Positions 53,055 to 62,390 of a DNA stretch of 64,000 nt are shown one piece after another (the first letter of the stretch is position 1; every line of letters starts with the position of its first letter). The stretch covers positions 280,806 through 344,805 of the forward strand of contig JAAHHJ010000001.1 in the NCBI GenBank assembly GCA_010692425.1, in the 5' to 3' direction. The DNA is from Symploca sp. SIO3C6. GTDB lineage: Bacteria > Cyanobacteriota > Cyanobacteriia > Cyanobacteriales > Coleofasciculaceae. The notes under the pieces were generated by a model, which worked only from the letters and a program-made list of their open reading frames with translations, ran no database searches and was not told the DNA's origin. Position numbers and translations under genes: made by a program.

Positions 53055-54881
53055 TTAACTAGGTGTTTGTTGTAATTGGTGATAAGACCACAGCTTACCC
53101 TCAATTTTGATTAGTTCTTGGTAACTTCCCTGTTCTACTATACAGCCTTGTTCTAACACTACCACTTGTTCTGCCTTAGCAATAGTAGACAGACGATGAG
53201 CTATTGCAATGACGGTGCGGTTTACTGATAGCTTCTCCAAGGCTTCCTGAATTAGTCTTTCCGATTTAGAATCGAGAGCGCTTGTAGCTTCATCGAGAAT
53301 TAATATTTGGGGATCTTTTAGTATAGCACGAGCAATGGCAATCCTCTGGCGTTGACCTCCTGATAATCTTACTCCTCTGTCTCCTAGTAGACTCTCAAAC
53401 CCTTCAGGTAGCTCCTGAATGAATTCTATGGCATGAGCTAGTTCAGCTGCTTGTCGGATTTGTTGATCATTAGCACCTTCGGTGCCATAGGCAATATTAT
53501 CTTTAACAGAAGCATTGAAAATGAATGTATCCTGACTAACCACCCCTATGTTCTTTCGTAGTGAATTAATTTCAAACTCTCGCACATCAACCCCATCAAT
53601 CAGAATTTGACCCTGTTGTGGGTCATAAAAACGCGGGATTAGAGCTGCTAAAGTGCTTTTGCCAGCACCAGAAGCACCAACTAAAGCAGTCATCTGCCCC
53701 TTTTTGATTTCTAGATTAATCTTATGAAGAACTGTTGAAGTATCGTCATAACTAAAGCCTACAGAGACAAAATCCAGTTTTTGCTTTAAACCAGTAAATA
53801 GAACTTTACCATTTTGAAAATAAGGCTTATTATCAGTTCTGAGCAGTTCATTTATATTTATCAAAGAACCTTGTTTTTGACTTATTTGTGTTGCTACGTT
53901 ATTTATTCCATGCACCATTGGAATCAAACGCATCAGGGCATATAGAAATGTTAGTAATCTAGCCACGGGCATATTTAAGCCAGTGATTCCTATAAGAATT
54001 ATAAGAATAATAACTGTAGTGCCTACGCCTCCTCCTAAGGGGCCTACAACTGCTGACTTTAATAAAGAGTTAGTTTGAGCTATTGCTATATCATTACTGG
54101 CTTTATAGAAACGCCTCCGCTCATATTCTTGAGTTGCAAAGGCATGAATAGTAAAAATGCCACTTAGAAATTCCACAGCAACTGAGGTGAAGTGACCATT
54201 AGCTTTGGAGATTGCAAAACTGACCTCTCGCACTCGTTTTCTTAGGGTTGATAGTCCGATTGATAATAAAGCTAACAATAGCAGCGCCAGAAGAGAAAGT
54301 TGCCAGGAAATTGCAATGATAGCAAAGGCATATACTAAGAGAGAAATCCACTGAACAACTAAGCTAGTATACCAGTTTAAAATCATCTGTAGCTCGTTAA
54401 GTTCAGTAGTAATGCTGTTAATCAGTTCTCCAGACCTGATTTTTGAAAAATAGTTAAGACTAAGTTGTTGGAAATGTTCAAATATTTTTTTGCGCAGACG
54501 ATCTATTAGAGTTACTCTGACAATCCCAAGATACAAGACTTGCAAATAGTGAAACAGTGAGCGCAGCCAGATAATAAGTATAATCAGAACTGATAGTCTA
54601 TACAACCGATTATTAACTGTTTCATTTATACCTAAAACCCAAATGTCAAACCAATCAATTCCAGTTTGACTAATTTGATTATTTTGATTGATTAAACTTT
54701 GCAAAAAAGACAAAATTACACCAATGCCGATGCCATCAGATGCTGAGGCTAAAAAGGAGAAAATGAACGCCAAAACGACGACTTTAGGAAAATATTTTAG
54801 CTCTCGCAATAATATGTAGTTTTTTTGCCAAAACTTTGTCAGCTGTATTAAGGGATTGGGTGACGATTGCAGAATTTTCAT
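53055..54881 (-). CDS. ABC transporter, fused permease/ATPase exporter
   Basis: A 608-residue half-transporter with about six membrane helices (to about 320) and an ATPase domain (370-600): ALVGASGAGKSTLAALIPRF (Walker A), LSGGQRQRIAIARAILKDPQ (signature), ILILDEATSALDS (Walker B) and a terminal AIAHRLSTIAKAEQ. It starts 25 bp after the NRPS stop, same strand, so it is probably the exporter or flippase for the NRPS product. There is no C39 peptidase domain. Confidence 0.92.
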   Translation of the reverse strand: MKILQSSPNPLIQLTKFWQKNYILLRELKYFPKVVVLAFIFSFLASASDGIGIGVILSFLQSLINQNNQISQTGIDWFDIWVLGINETVNNRLYRLSVLIILIIWLRSLFHYLQVLYLGIVRVTLIDRLRKKIFEHFQQLSLNYFSKIRSGELINSITTELNELQMILNWYTSLVVQWISLLVYAFAIIAISWQLSLLALLLLALLSIGLSTLRKRVREVSFAISKANGHFTSVAVEFLSGIFTIHAFATQEYERRRFYKASNDIAIAQTNSLLKSAVVGPLGGGVGTTVIILIILIGITGLNMPVARLLTFLYALMRLIPMVHGINNVATQISQKQGSLININELLRTDNKPYFQNGKVLFTGLKQKLDFVSVGFSYDDTSTVLHKINLEIKKGQMTALVGASGAGKSTLAALIPRFYDPQQGQILIDGVDVREFEINSLRKNIGVVSQDTFIFNASVKDNIAYGTEGANDQQIRQAAELAHAIEFIQELPEGFESLLGDRGVRLSGGQRQRIAIARAILKDPQILILDEATSALDSKSERLIQEALEKLSVNRTVIAIAHRLSTIAKAEQVVVLEQGCIVEQGSYQELIKIEGKLWSYHQLQQTPS

Positions 54882-54906
54882 CGATACTTAAGAATATAGT
54901 AGTTGA

Positions 54907-57900
54907 TCAAACTCCCTTATTGGCTTTTATATTAGTTTTGGAATTATCAGTTTGTACTGTCTCTAAACAAGCTTTTAATTTTTCAGTCAGCACCTTTACA
55001 TTAGGTTCTTTGAACATGGAAAGGTGATATCCAGGTATTTCATGAATTTCTAATCCTTTCTCTGCTAGTTCCTCTAATGTTGGTGAGTTGTTTATACGCA
55101 ATTCACTTGCCAAAAATAAGGTGATTTTGCCTGGATAAGGTTGCGGCATATAATTATCTGTAGCTTGTTCAAAGGCTTTGATCAATTGAATCGCTTGGAG
55201 ATGACGAGATAATGCGCTTTCAGTTCTAAAATAAAATTTTTCTCTAATGTTTGTTATATATTCAATCAGCTTTTCTTTTATAAACTTAAATCGACCTTTT
55301 GCCTTTGTGATCAGGTAGTCTGCTCCAAATTGAAAAAAGTTATACAAATGAGAATAGATTCCTAAATTGCGAGGTTCCCAAACTGCATCGATCAAAGCTA
55401 AAAGTGCCACCTCCTGGCCTTGTGCCTGAAGCTGCTGAGCCATCTCAAATGCTAGTTTGGTGTCAAGGCAGTAAGCTACCAGAAAATAAGGACCATTAGG
55501 TTGTATGGTATGCATATCTTCAATAAATTGCTTAGCTATATCTTCAATCCGCAGATGTGATAGCTGTTTTTCAAAAAGATTCTTGAGCCCCAAAATACTT
55601 AGACTGTAAAATGGCTGCTCATGACCCAGACAAGAAACGAATTTATTAGTATAACTGCTGGCATTGAGAAAGAATAGAGGTGGCTTGGAACCACAAGGCT
55701 GAATTGGAACCAAAGAGGAGTACAGTTCTGACCATCCTTGTTGTTTAATAACTGTTGCCAATTGCTCAATTGTTGGAAATTTAAACAGTGTTGTTAAAGG
55801 TAGTTTGTGTTTAATAAGTTTCTCAAGTTCTGTCCATAAGCTAATGGCTAATAAGGAATGACCACCCAGTTCAAAAAAGTTATCTTTTATGCCAATAGGC
55901 TTAACCCCAATGAGTTTTTCCCAAATTTTGACTAATTGTAGTTCTAGTTCATTGCGAGGAGCAACAAAAGTGGTTACTATTTGATAGTTAGATTTATTAG
56001 GAATAGGTAAGCTTTGGCGGTTGAGTTTACCATTGGGGGTTAATGGTAGAGTATCCAGCAAGATAAAAGCTGATGGCACCATGTAATCAGGAAGTTTATC
56101 TCGCAAAAAACGATGCAGTTCCCTATTACTTGGAACGGCTGGGGAGTTGGTAACAATATATGCCACCAAGCGTTTGTCTCCAGGGACATCTTCCCGAACA
56201 ATCACTACTGTTTGTTCTACTGCTGGATGTTGAGTGAGTATCGCTTCAATTTCACCCAATTCAATGCGGAATCCCCGTATTTTGACTTGATGATCAATTC
56301 GACCAAGGAACTCAATATTACCATCTGGTAAGTATCGTACCTTATCCCCTGTTCTATAGAGACGTGCTCCTGGCTGATTGCTAAAGGGATTAGATATAAA
56401 TTTTTCTGAGTTCAATTGGGGACGATTGAGGTAGCCTTTGGCTAAACCATCACCACCAATATATAGTTCCCCAGGAACCCCAATTGGTAAGGGTTGTAAG
56501 TATGTATCTAAGATATAAACCTGAGTATTGGCGATCGCTGTACCAATAGGTATAGAATTACCATTCTGGCTTGATTTTGTAATTTTATAGCAGCAGGTAA
56601 AGGTTGTGTTTTCCGTAGGACCATAACCGTTAATTAACTGACATTCTGGTAATTCCAGCAGTACCCTGTGGACGTGGGAAACTGATAAGACATCACCTCC
56701 AGCTAACAGTTGACGCACAGGCTTTAAATCCTGAATTTGCTCATCTACCATCAGGTGAAATAAACCTGCTGTCAGCCAGAGTGTACTGACTTGGTAACGC
56801 CTAATCACCTGTCCCAATGCCTCTAAAGATGGAGTTTTAACAGGCATAATGACTAGTTTGGCACCGTTAAGTAAACTACCCCAAATTTCAAAAGTTGAAG
56901 CGTCAAATGAGATGGGAGCTAGTTGTAGAAAAACTTCCTTAGAACTGAAGTCGATATAGTTAGTTTCTTTGACTAGACGTACTACGCCGCGATGAGGGAC
57001 ACTAACTCCTTTGGGTTTACCTGTAGACCCGGAAGTATAGCAAATATATGCTAGATTATCTACCTTGGTCGCACTAATAGGGTTATCTTCATGCCCTTGA
57101 TTAATATTTTGCCAATAGGTATCAAGACATACTACTTCTGCTGGATGTTTAGGAAGTTTTATCAGCAGCTTTTCTTGTGTTAACAAGACTGATACTTTTG
57201 AATCTGACAACATCAGGGCTAAGCGCTCTTGGGGATATTGAGAATCTAAAGGGACATAAGCACCACCAGCTTTGAGAATAGCTAAGATGCCCACAATCAT
57301 CTCTAGAGAACGCTCGGCACAAATGCCCACTAAAACATCTGGTTTTACCCCTAATTGTTGTAAGTAATGTGCTAATTGATTTGCCCTATTATTTAATTGT
57401 TTATAGGTAAGTTGTTTGTCTTCAAACACCAGAGCGATCGCTTCTGGTGTCAGTTCTACTTGTTGTTCAAATAACTGATGAATACACTTGTTTTGAGGAT
57501 ATTCTGTGTAAGTATTATTCCATTGCTCAACTAGCTGCTGTCGTTGTGCCGTTGTGAGTAAGGGCAAGGTGGCAATTGATTGTTGGGGATTACTGACTAT
57601 ACTCGAGAGTAAGGTCTCAAAATTTCGGCTCATCCTGGTGATGGTAGCTGGCTCAAATAAATCACGATTATATTGCCAGGTTGTTAGTAATAGTCCCTCC
57701 TTTTGCTTAACTGATAAGACCAAGTCAAACTGAGCTGTTGCTGTCTCAACTTCTACTGGAGTTACAGTTAAATTAAGCAATTTACTTTCTAAGTCTAGAG
57801 GATTGTCAAGTACAAACATGACTTGGAACAGGGGATGATAACTCAAAGAGCGTTTGGGGTTGAGTTTTTCTACCAGTTTGGAAAAGGGTAAATCTTGATG

Positions 57901-60900
57901 GCTATAGGCTTCTAATGCTACTTTTCGCACACGCTGTAGCAATTGCTCGAAACTGGGATTAGCTGATAAGTCAGTACGTAGGACTAAGGTATTGACAAAA
58001 AAACCAATTAATGAGTCAATTTCTTTACGATGGCGACCAGCAATGGGAGAACCAATGAGAATATCCTGTTGGTGACTATAGCGAAACAGTAAGGTGGTAA
58101 ATGTTGCCAGCAAGGTCATATAAAGGGTTACTCCTTGCCGATGAGCAAGCTGGTGAAGTGATGTACTTAAACTTGCTGATAGCTGTAGCGATTGGCTGCC
58201 ACCACGGTAAGTTTGTACGGGTGGACGAGGGTAGTCGGTGGGTAATTCTAGTAAAGGGTTGGCACCTGCCAACTTTTGTTTCCAATAGTTTAGTTGTTTT
58301 TCTTGTTTCTCCTGAGATAGCCATTGTTTCTGCCAAACGGCAAAGTCGCTATACTGGATAGGCAATGTTGGCAAGGGGCTGGGTTTACCATTTAAGTAGG
58401 CTTGGTAAAGTTCTCCAAATTCTTGCCACAGGATACCCATTGACCAACCATCAGAGGCAATGTGATGCATAACCAACAGCAGAATATGCTCCTGTGGTGC
58501 TAGTTGCAGCAAGCAAGCCCGTAGCATCTGATCTGATTCTAGGTTGAAGCAGCGTTGGCTTTCTTGTAGTAGCCATTGTTGAACTTGGGTTTCCTGTTCC
58601 GTTTCCCCATATTGCTGTAAATCAATTATTTGCAATTCTACAGAGGTTGGTGCATTAATAACTTGTATGGGGTTGCCATTGTTAACAATCACAGTAGTTC
58701 GCAGGATTTCATGGCGAATAACTATAGTATCTAGTGTTGTTTGCAGCACTGCAACATTTAGGTTCCCCCTTAACCGAACGGCCCAAGGTATATTGTAAAA
58801 AGAATTATGTGGTTCCAGCTGATCGAAAAACCATAGTTGTTGCTGGGAAAAAGATAATGGTGCGGGCTCGCGGTTTTCTCTGGGAGGTATTGCCTGGTAT
58901 GCCGATAAATCAGCTCCTTTGTTCTGAAACTGGGCAATAGCTTCAGCTAATGTTGCCACAGTCGGGTTTTCAAAAAGTGATTGTGGAGGAATTTCTACTC
59001 CTAAGGCTTGTTGACTACGTGAAATTACTTGAGCTGCCAGTAAAGAATGCCCGCCTAATTCAAAGAAGTTATCATCAATACCTATTTTTTCTAAACCCAG
59101 CAATTGGCTCCAAATAGCTACTAAAGCCTCTTCCGTTGGATTACTAGGTGCAACATAATTATTACTGAAAATAAAACTATAACTATCTGGTGCAGGTAGG
59201 GCAAGGCGGTCTACTTTACCATTAGGAGTTAAAGGGAAAACCTCTAGAATGATCAAGGCATGGGGTACCATGTAATTGGGTAACTTATCTCCTAAAAAAC
59301 GATGTAGTTCCCGATTGGTTGGCACTGTTTGGGAGTTGCTAACAACATAGGCAACCAAGCGCTTATCCCCTGGGTTATCTTCTCTGGCAATAACTACAGC
59401 CTGTTCTACAGCTTGATGTTGAGTCAGTACCGCTTCAATCTCACCCAACTCAATACGGAAGCCCCTTATTTTGACTTGATGATCAATGCGACCTAAATAC
59501 TCTATACTACCATCTGCTAGGTAACGACCTAAATCACCAGTTTTGTACAGACGTGCTGTCGGCTCACTACTAAAAGGATTGGCAATAAACCTCTGTGCCG
59601 TTAGTTGCTCACGATGGAGATAACCCCGTGCCAAACCCACACTTGCAATGTACAACTCCCCTGGCACACCCAAGGGCACCTCTTGGAGATATTCATCGAG
59701 CAGATAAACTTGAGTATTAGCAATGGGGCGACCAATAGGCAGTTTACCACTACCTCGAACATAGGGTGCCATCGTCGCACAAACCGTCGATTCAGTAGGA
59801 CCATAAGCATTGAAAAAGCTGATACCATCAGACCATTGCTGTGCTAGTTCCACACTAGTGGCTTCTCCTGCAACCACCATTACTTTTAAATCTGGTAATT
59901 TTTCCACTGCCATGGCGGCCAGAGCTGAAGGTGGTAGGGTAACATGGGTAATTCTATCTTGACGCAATCGCTCCAGCAAATCTGGCCCTGGAAGTAACGA
60001 CTCCTGTGTAGCTAAACATAAGGATGCTCCTGATGAGAGTGCCATGACTATTTCAAAGACAGAAGCATCGAAACTTAAAGAAGCAAACTGAAGAATACGG
60101 CTGTTGGAGTTGAGATGAAATTGCTCGATTTGTACTAAAGCTAAATTGCCTAGTCCTTGATGGGAGACTAAAACTCCTTTAGGTTGACCTGTAGAACCAG
60201 AAGTATAAATGACATAAGCTAAGTTAGTAGTGTTGACTCCACTGACTGGATTATCTTGAGTTTCAGCCACAATCAGTTGTGAGTTAGCTTCAATAGAGAT
60301 TATTTTGGCGCTAGTGGGGGGTAATTTCGATAAGAGTTTTTCTTGGCTTAATAATAGTGATACCTGAGCATCTTCTAATATGAAGCTCAGTCGTGATTGG
60401 GGATAATTAGGGTCAAGAGGTAGATAAGCTCCACCAGCTTTGAGAATAGCTAGCACGGCGACGATCATTTCCAGGGAGCGTTCTACACAAAGACCCACTA
60501 AGACCTCTGGTTGCACCCCTAATTTTTGTAAGTAGTGTGCTAGTTGATTGGCTCTGTTATTTAACTGCCGATAGGTAAGTTGTTCCCCTTCAAATACCAA
60601 AGATATCGCTTCTGGTGTCAGTTCTACTTGTTGTTCAAATAACTGATGAAAACATGATTTGGGGTAGTCTTTTTGAGTCTGGTTCCATTGTTGAAGCAAC
60701 TGTTGTTGTGCAGTGTTCAGTAGGGGCAAGGTGGCAATTGATTGTTGGGGGTTAGTGACTATACTTTCCAGCAAAATCTCAAAATTTTGACTCATTCTTG
60801 TAATGGTAGCACCCTCAAATAAATCGCGATTATATTGCCACTTTGTTAGTAATAATCCTTCCTTTTTATGTACTGATAAGACTAAGTCAAACTGAGATAT

Positions 60901-61551
60901 GGCTGTCTCTACTTCCACTGCAGTTGTAGTTAAATCAGATAGTTTGTTTTCTAGTTCTAGGGGATGATCCACAACTAACAGGACTTGGAATAGAGGATGA
61001 TAACTTAAAGAGCGTTGTGGGTTGAGTTTTTCTACCAGTTTGGAAAAGGGTAAATCTTGATGGCTATAGGCTTCTAATGCTACTATTCGCACTCGCTGTA
61101 GCAATTGCTCGAAACTGGGATTAGCTGATAAGTCAGTACGTAAGACTAAGGTATTGACAAAGAAACTGATTAACGAGTCAATTTCTCTACGATTGCGACT
61201 AGGGATGGGAGAACCAATGAGAATATCTTGTTGGTGACTATAGCGAAACAGTAAGGTGGCAAAGGCTGCTAGCAAGGTCATATACAAGGTTACTCCTTGC
61301 TGATGAGCAAGCTGGTGAATTGATGCAGTTAAACTTGCCGATAATTGTAGTGATTGGCTGCCACCACGGTAGGTTTGTACAGGTGGACGAGGATAGTCGG
61401 TGGGTAATTCTAGTAGAGGGTTGGCACCTGTCAACTTTTGTTTCCAATAGTTTAGTTGTTTTTCTTGTTTTTCCACTGACTCTTCCTTCTGCTCAGATTG
61501 TAATTTTTTATTTAAATAGTTAAATAAAATAAAATTATTTGTATACAGCAA
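54907..61551 (-). CDS. Non-ribosomal peptide synthetase, two modules plus thioesterase, 5'-truncated first C domain
   Basis: 2214 residues. Order: second half of a condensation domain (about 30-290), adenylation A1 (320-800), carrier protein (about 832, FELGGHSLLA), complete condensation domain (about 930-1330, HHIASDGWS), A2 (1375-1860), carrier protein (about 1895, FELGGHSLLA) and a C-terminal thioesterase (about 1930-2190). The A1 pocket reads like GrsA (FDASVFE, NAYGPTESTVCA; deduced D A F T V A A V C), suggesting Phe; A2 (FDASTFE, NGYGPTENTTF) resembles a Val pocket. The thioesterase has AYCLD with Cys in place of Ser and lacks the usual glycines. The first C domain begins at EKQLNYWKQKL, so its HHxxxDG half is missing. 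The start is a TTG without a clear binding site. Confidence 0.88.
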   Translation of the reverse strand: MLYTNNFILFNYLNKKLQSEQKEESVEKQEKQLNYWKQKLTGANPLLELPTDYPRPPVQTYRGGSQSLQLSASLTASIHQLAHQQGVTLYMTLLAAFATLLFRYSHQQDILIGSPIPSRNRREIDSLISFFVNTLVLRTDLSANPSFEQLLQRVRIVALEAYSHQDLPFSKLVEKLNPQRSLSYHPLFQVLLVVDHPLELENKLSDLTTTAVEVETAISQFDLVLSVHKKEGLLLTKWQYNRDLFEGATITRMSQNFEILLESIVTNPQQSIATLPLLNTAQQQLLQQWNQTQKDYPKSCFHQLFEQQVELTPEAISLVFEGEQLTYRQLNNRANQLAHYLQKLGVQPEVLVGLCVERSLEMIVAVLAILKAGGAYLPLDPNYPQSRLSFILEDAQVSLLLSQEKLLSKLPPTSAKIISIEANSQLIVAETQDNPVSGVNTTNLAYVIYTSGSTGQPKGVLVSHQGLGNLALVQIEQFHLNSNSRILQFASLSFDASVFEIVMALSSGASLCLATQESLLPGPDLLERLRQDRITHVTLPPSALAAMAVEKLPDLKVMVVAGEATSVELAQQWSDGISFFNAYGPTESTVCATMAPYVRGSGKLPIGRPIANTQVYLLDEYLQEVPLGVPGELYIASVGLARGYLHREQLTAQRFIANPFSSEPTARLYKTGDLGRYLADGSIEYLGRIDHQVKIRGFRIELGEIEAVLTQHQAVEQAVVIAREDNPGDKRLVAYVVSNSQTVPTNRELHRFLGDKLPNYMVPHALIILEVFPLTPNGKVDRLALPAPDSYSFIFSNNYVAPSNPTEEALVAIWSQLLGLEKIGIDDNFFELGGHSLLAAQVISRSQQALGVEIPPQSLFENPTVATLAEAIAQFQNKGADLSAYQAIPPRENREPAPLSFSQQQLWFFDQLEPHNSFYNIPWAVRLRGNLNVAVLQTTLDTIVIRHEILRTTVIVNNGNPIQVINAPTSVELQIIDLQQYGETEQETQVQQWLLQESQRCFNLESDQMLRACLLQLAPQEHILLLVMHHIASDGWSMGILWQEFGELYQAYLNGKPSPLPTLPIQYSDFAVWQKQWLSQEKQEKQLNYWKQKLAGANPLLELPTDYPRPPVQTYRGGSQSLQLSASLSTSLHQLAHRQGVTLYMTLLATFTTLLFRYSHQQDILIGSPIAGRHRKEIDSLIGFFVNTLVLRTDLSANPSFEQLLQRVRKVALEAYSHQDLPFSKLVEKLNPKRSLSYHPLFQVMFVLDNPLDLESKLLNLTVTPVEVETATAQFDLVLSVKQKEGLLLTTWQYNRDLFEPATITRMSRNFETLLSSIVSNPQQSIATLPLLTTAQRQQLVEQWNNTYTEYPQNKCIHQLFEQQVELTPEAIALVFEDKQLTYKQLNNRANQLAHYLQQLGVKPDVLVGICAERSLEMIVGILAILKAGGAYVPLDSQYPQERLALMLSDSKVSVLLTQEKLLIKLPKHPAEVVCLDTYWQNINQGHEDNPISATKVDNLAYICYTSGSTGKPKGVSVPHRGVVRLVKETNYIDFSSKEVFLQLAPISFDASTFEIWGSLLNGAKLVIMPVKTPSLEALGQVIRRYQVSTLWLTAGLFHLMVDEQIQDLKPVRQLLAGGDVLSVSHVHRVLLELPECQLINGYGPTENTTFTCCYKITKSSQNGNSIPIGTAIANTQVYILDTYLQPLPIGVPGELYIGGDGLAKGYLNRPQLNSEKFISNPFSNQPGARLYRTGDKVRYLPDGNIEFLGRIDHQVKIRGFRIELGEIEAILTQHPAVEQTVVIVREDVPGDKRLVAYIVTNSPAVPSNRELHRFLRDKLPDYMVPSAFILLDTLPLTPNGKLNRQSLPIPNKSNYQIVTTFVAPRNELELQLVKIWEKLIGVKPIGIKDNFFELGGHSLLAISLWTELEKLIKHKLPLTTLFKFPTIEQLATVIKQQGWSELYSSLVPIQPCGSKPPLFFLNASSYTNKFVSCLGHEQPFYSLSILGLKNLFEKQLSHLRIEDIAKQFIEDMHTIQPNGPYFLVAYCLDTKLAFEMAQQLQAQGQEVALLALIDAVWEPRNLGIYSHLYNFFQFGADYLITKAKGRFKFIKEKLIEYITNIREKFYFRTESALSRHLQAIQLIKAFEQATDNYMPQPYPGKITLFLASELRINNSPTLEELAEKGLEIHEIPGYHLSMFKEPNVKVLTEKLKACLETVQTDNSKTNIKANKGV

Positions 61552-62390
61552 ATTTAAATTATTCTTGTAAAAAAATCTATGATCTCATAGTTGAAAATAA
61601 GCCAATGTTTTCCAATTCTGAATTCTGACTCCTAATTTTTCAACTTCTCCTAAATTGTATAACCCATTTAGACTCTCTATATTTGCTATTAAGTTATATT
61701 AATTGTTCTCCATTCCTCGTTTTTTATTCCCTGCCTAAAGAGAATTTTAAATTAATTCTGTACAGGTATTTAGACAATAAAAGGAGTCTCTTGTCAGCCT
61801 ACACTTACTCAAACAGAAGTGCACAAGTATGCTCATGGCTAGCGTTAGCAATCAGCTTTGCTAGTAGGCTAAAGTCCAATTGCTTGCTAGTCCCAATAAA
61901 GGTTAACACAGTGTCCTTTGCTTTTGTCAAACTCCTTACTTCATATCTAGTTTATAAATCCCATTCTCTGTAAAGAACGCAAAAAGTTTTGGAAATATTC
62001 CCTAAATGAGCTTGCTAATCTGTCTATCTGTATTTATTCTGATTGTTAGCTCTAATTAGTCGGATCAACTAGGTAGTAGTACATAGATAAAAGGTGCTGT
62101 ATTAAGAAGTGAAAAAAAGTCCGATTATTGATAAATTTGAGCAAAACGGTGCAACTTTACATGCAATTGCAATGACTTTTGTTTTACTACCTGTATCTTC
62201 AGCATCAACGTTTATGTGTAGGTTTCTAAACTATTGGTGATGGCAATTAGTCATAACTATGTGACTACCACTAGGTATTTGGCAGGGAAATTACATACTC
62301 ATTTGCCACATCAAGGTTGAGAAATTTGACCACAAAACATGCACATGCGTTTTTTCAGAATTTAGTTTGTTACCTAAGAGTTATCAGAGT
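61552..62390. other. Gene-free stretch upstream of the NRPS
   Basis: 839 bases with no convincing gene. An open frame at 61683-61973 has no ribosome binding site and unconvincing composition. The missing first part of the NRPS is not found here in any frame. Confidence 0.6.

Noticed and set aside
61683..61973. Plus-strand frame of 96 residues upstream of the NRPS
   Set aside because: No start signal, unusual composition, no resemblance to a known small protein.
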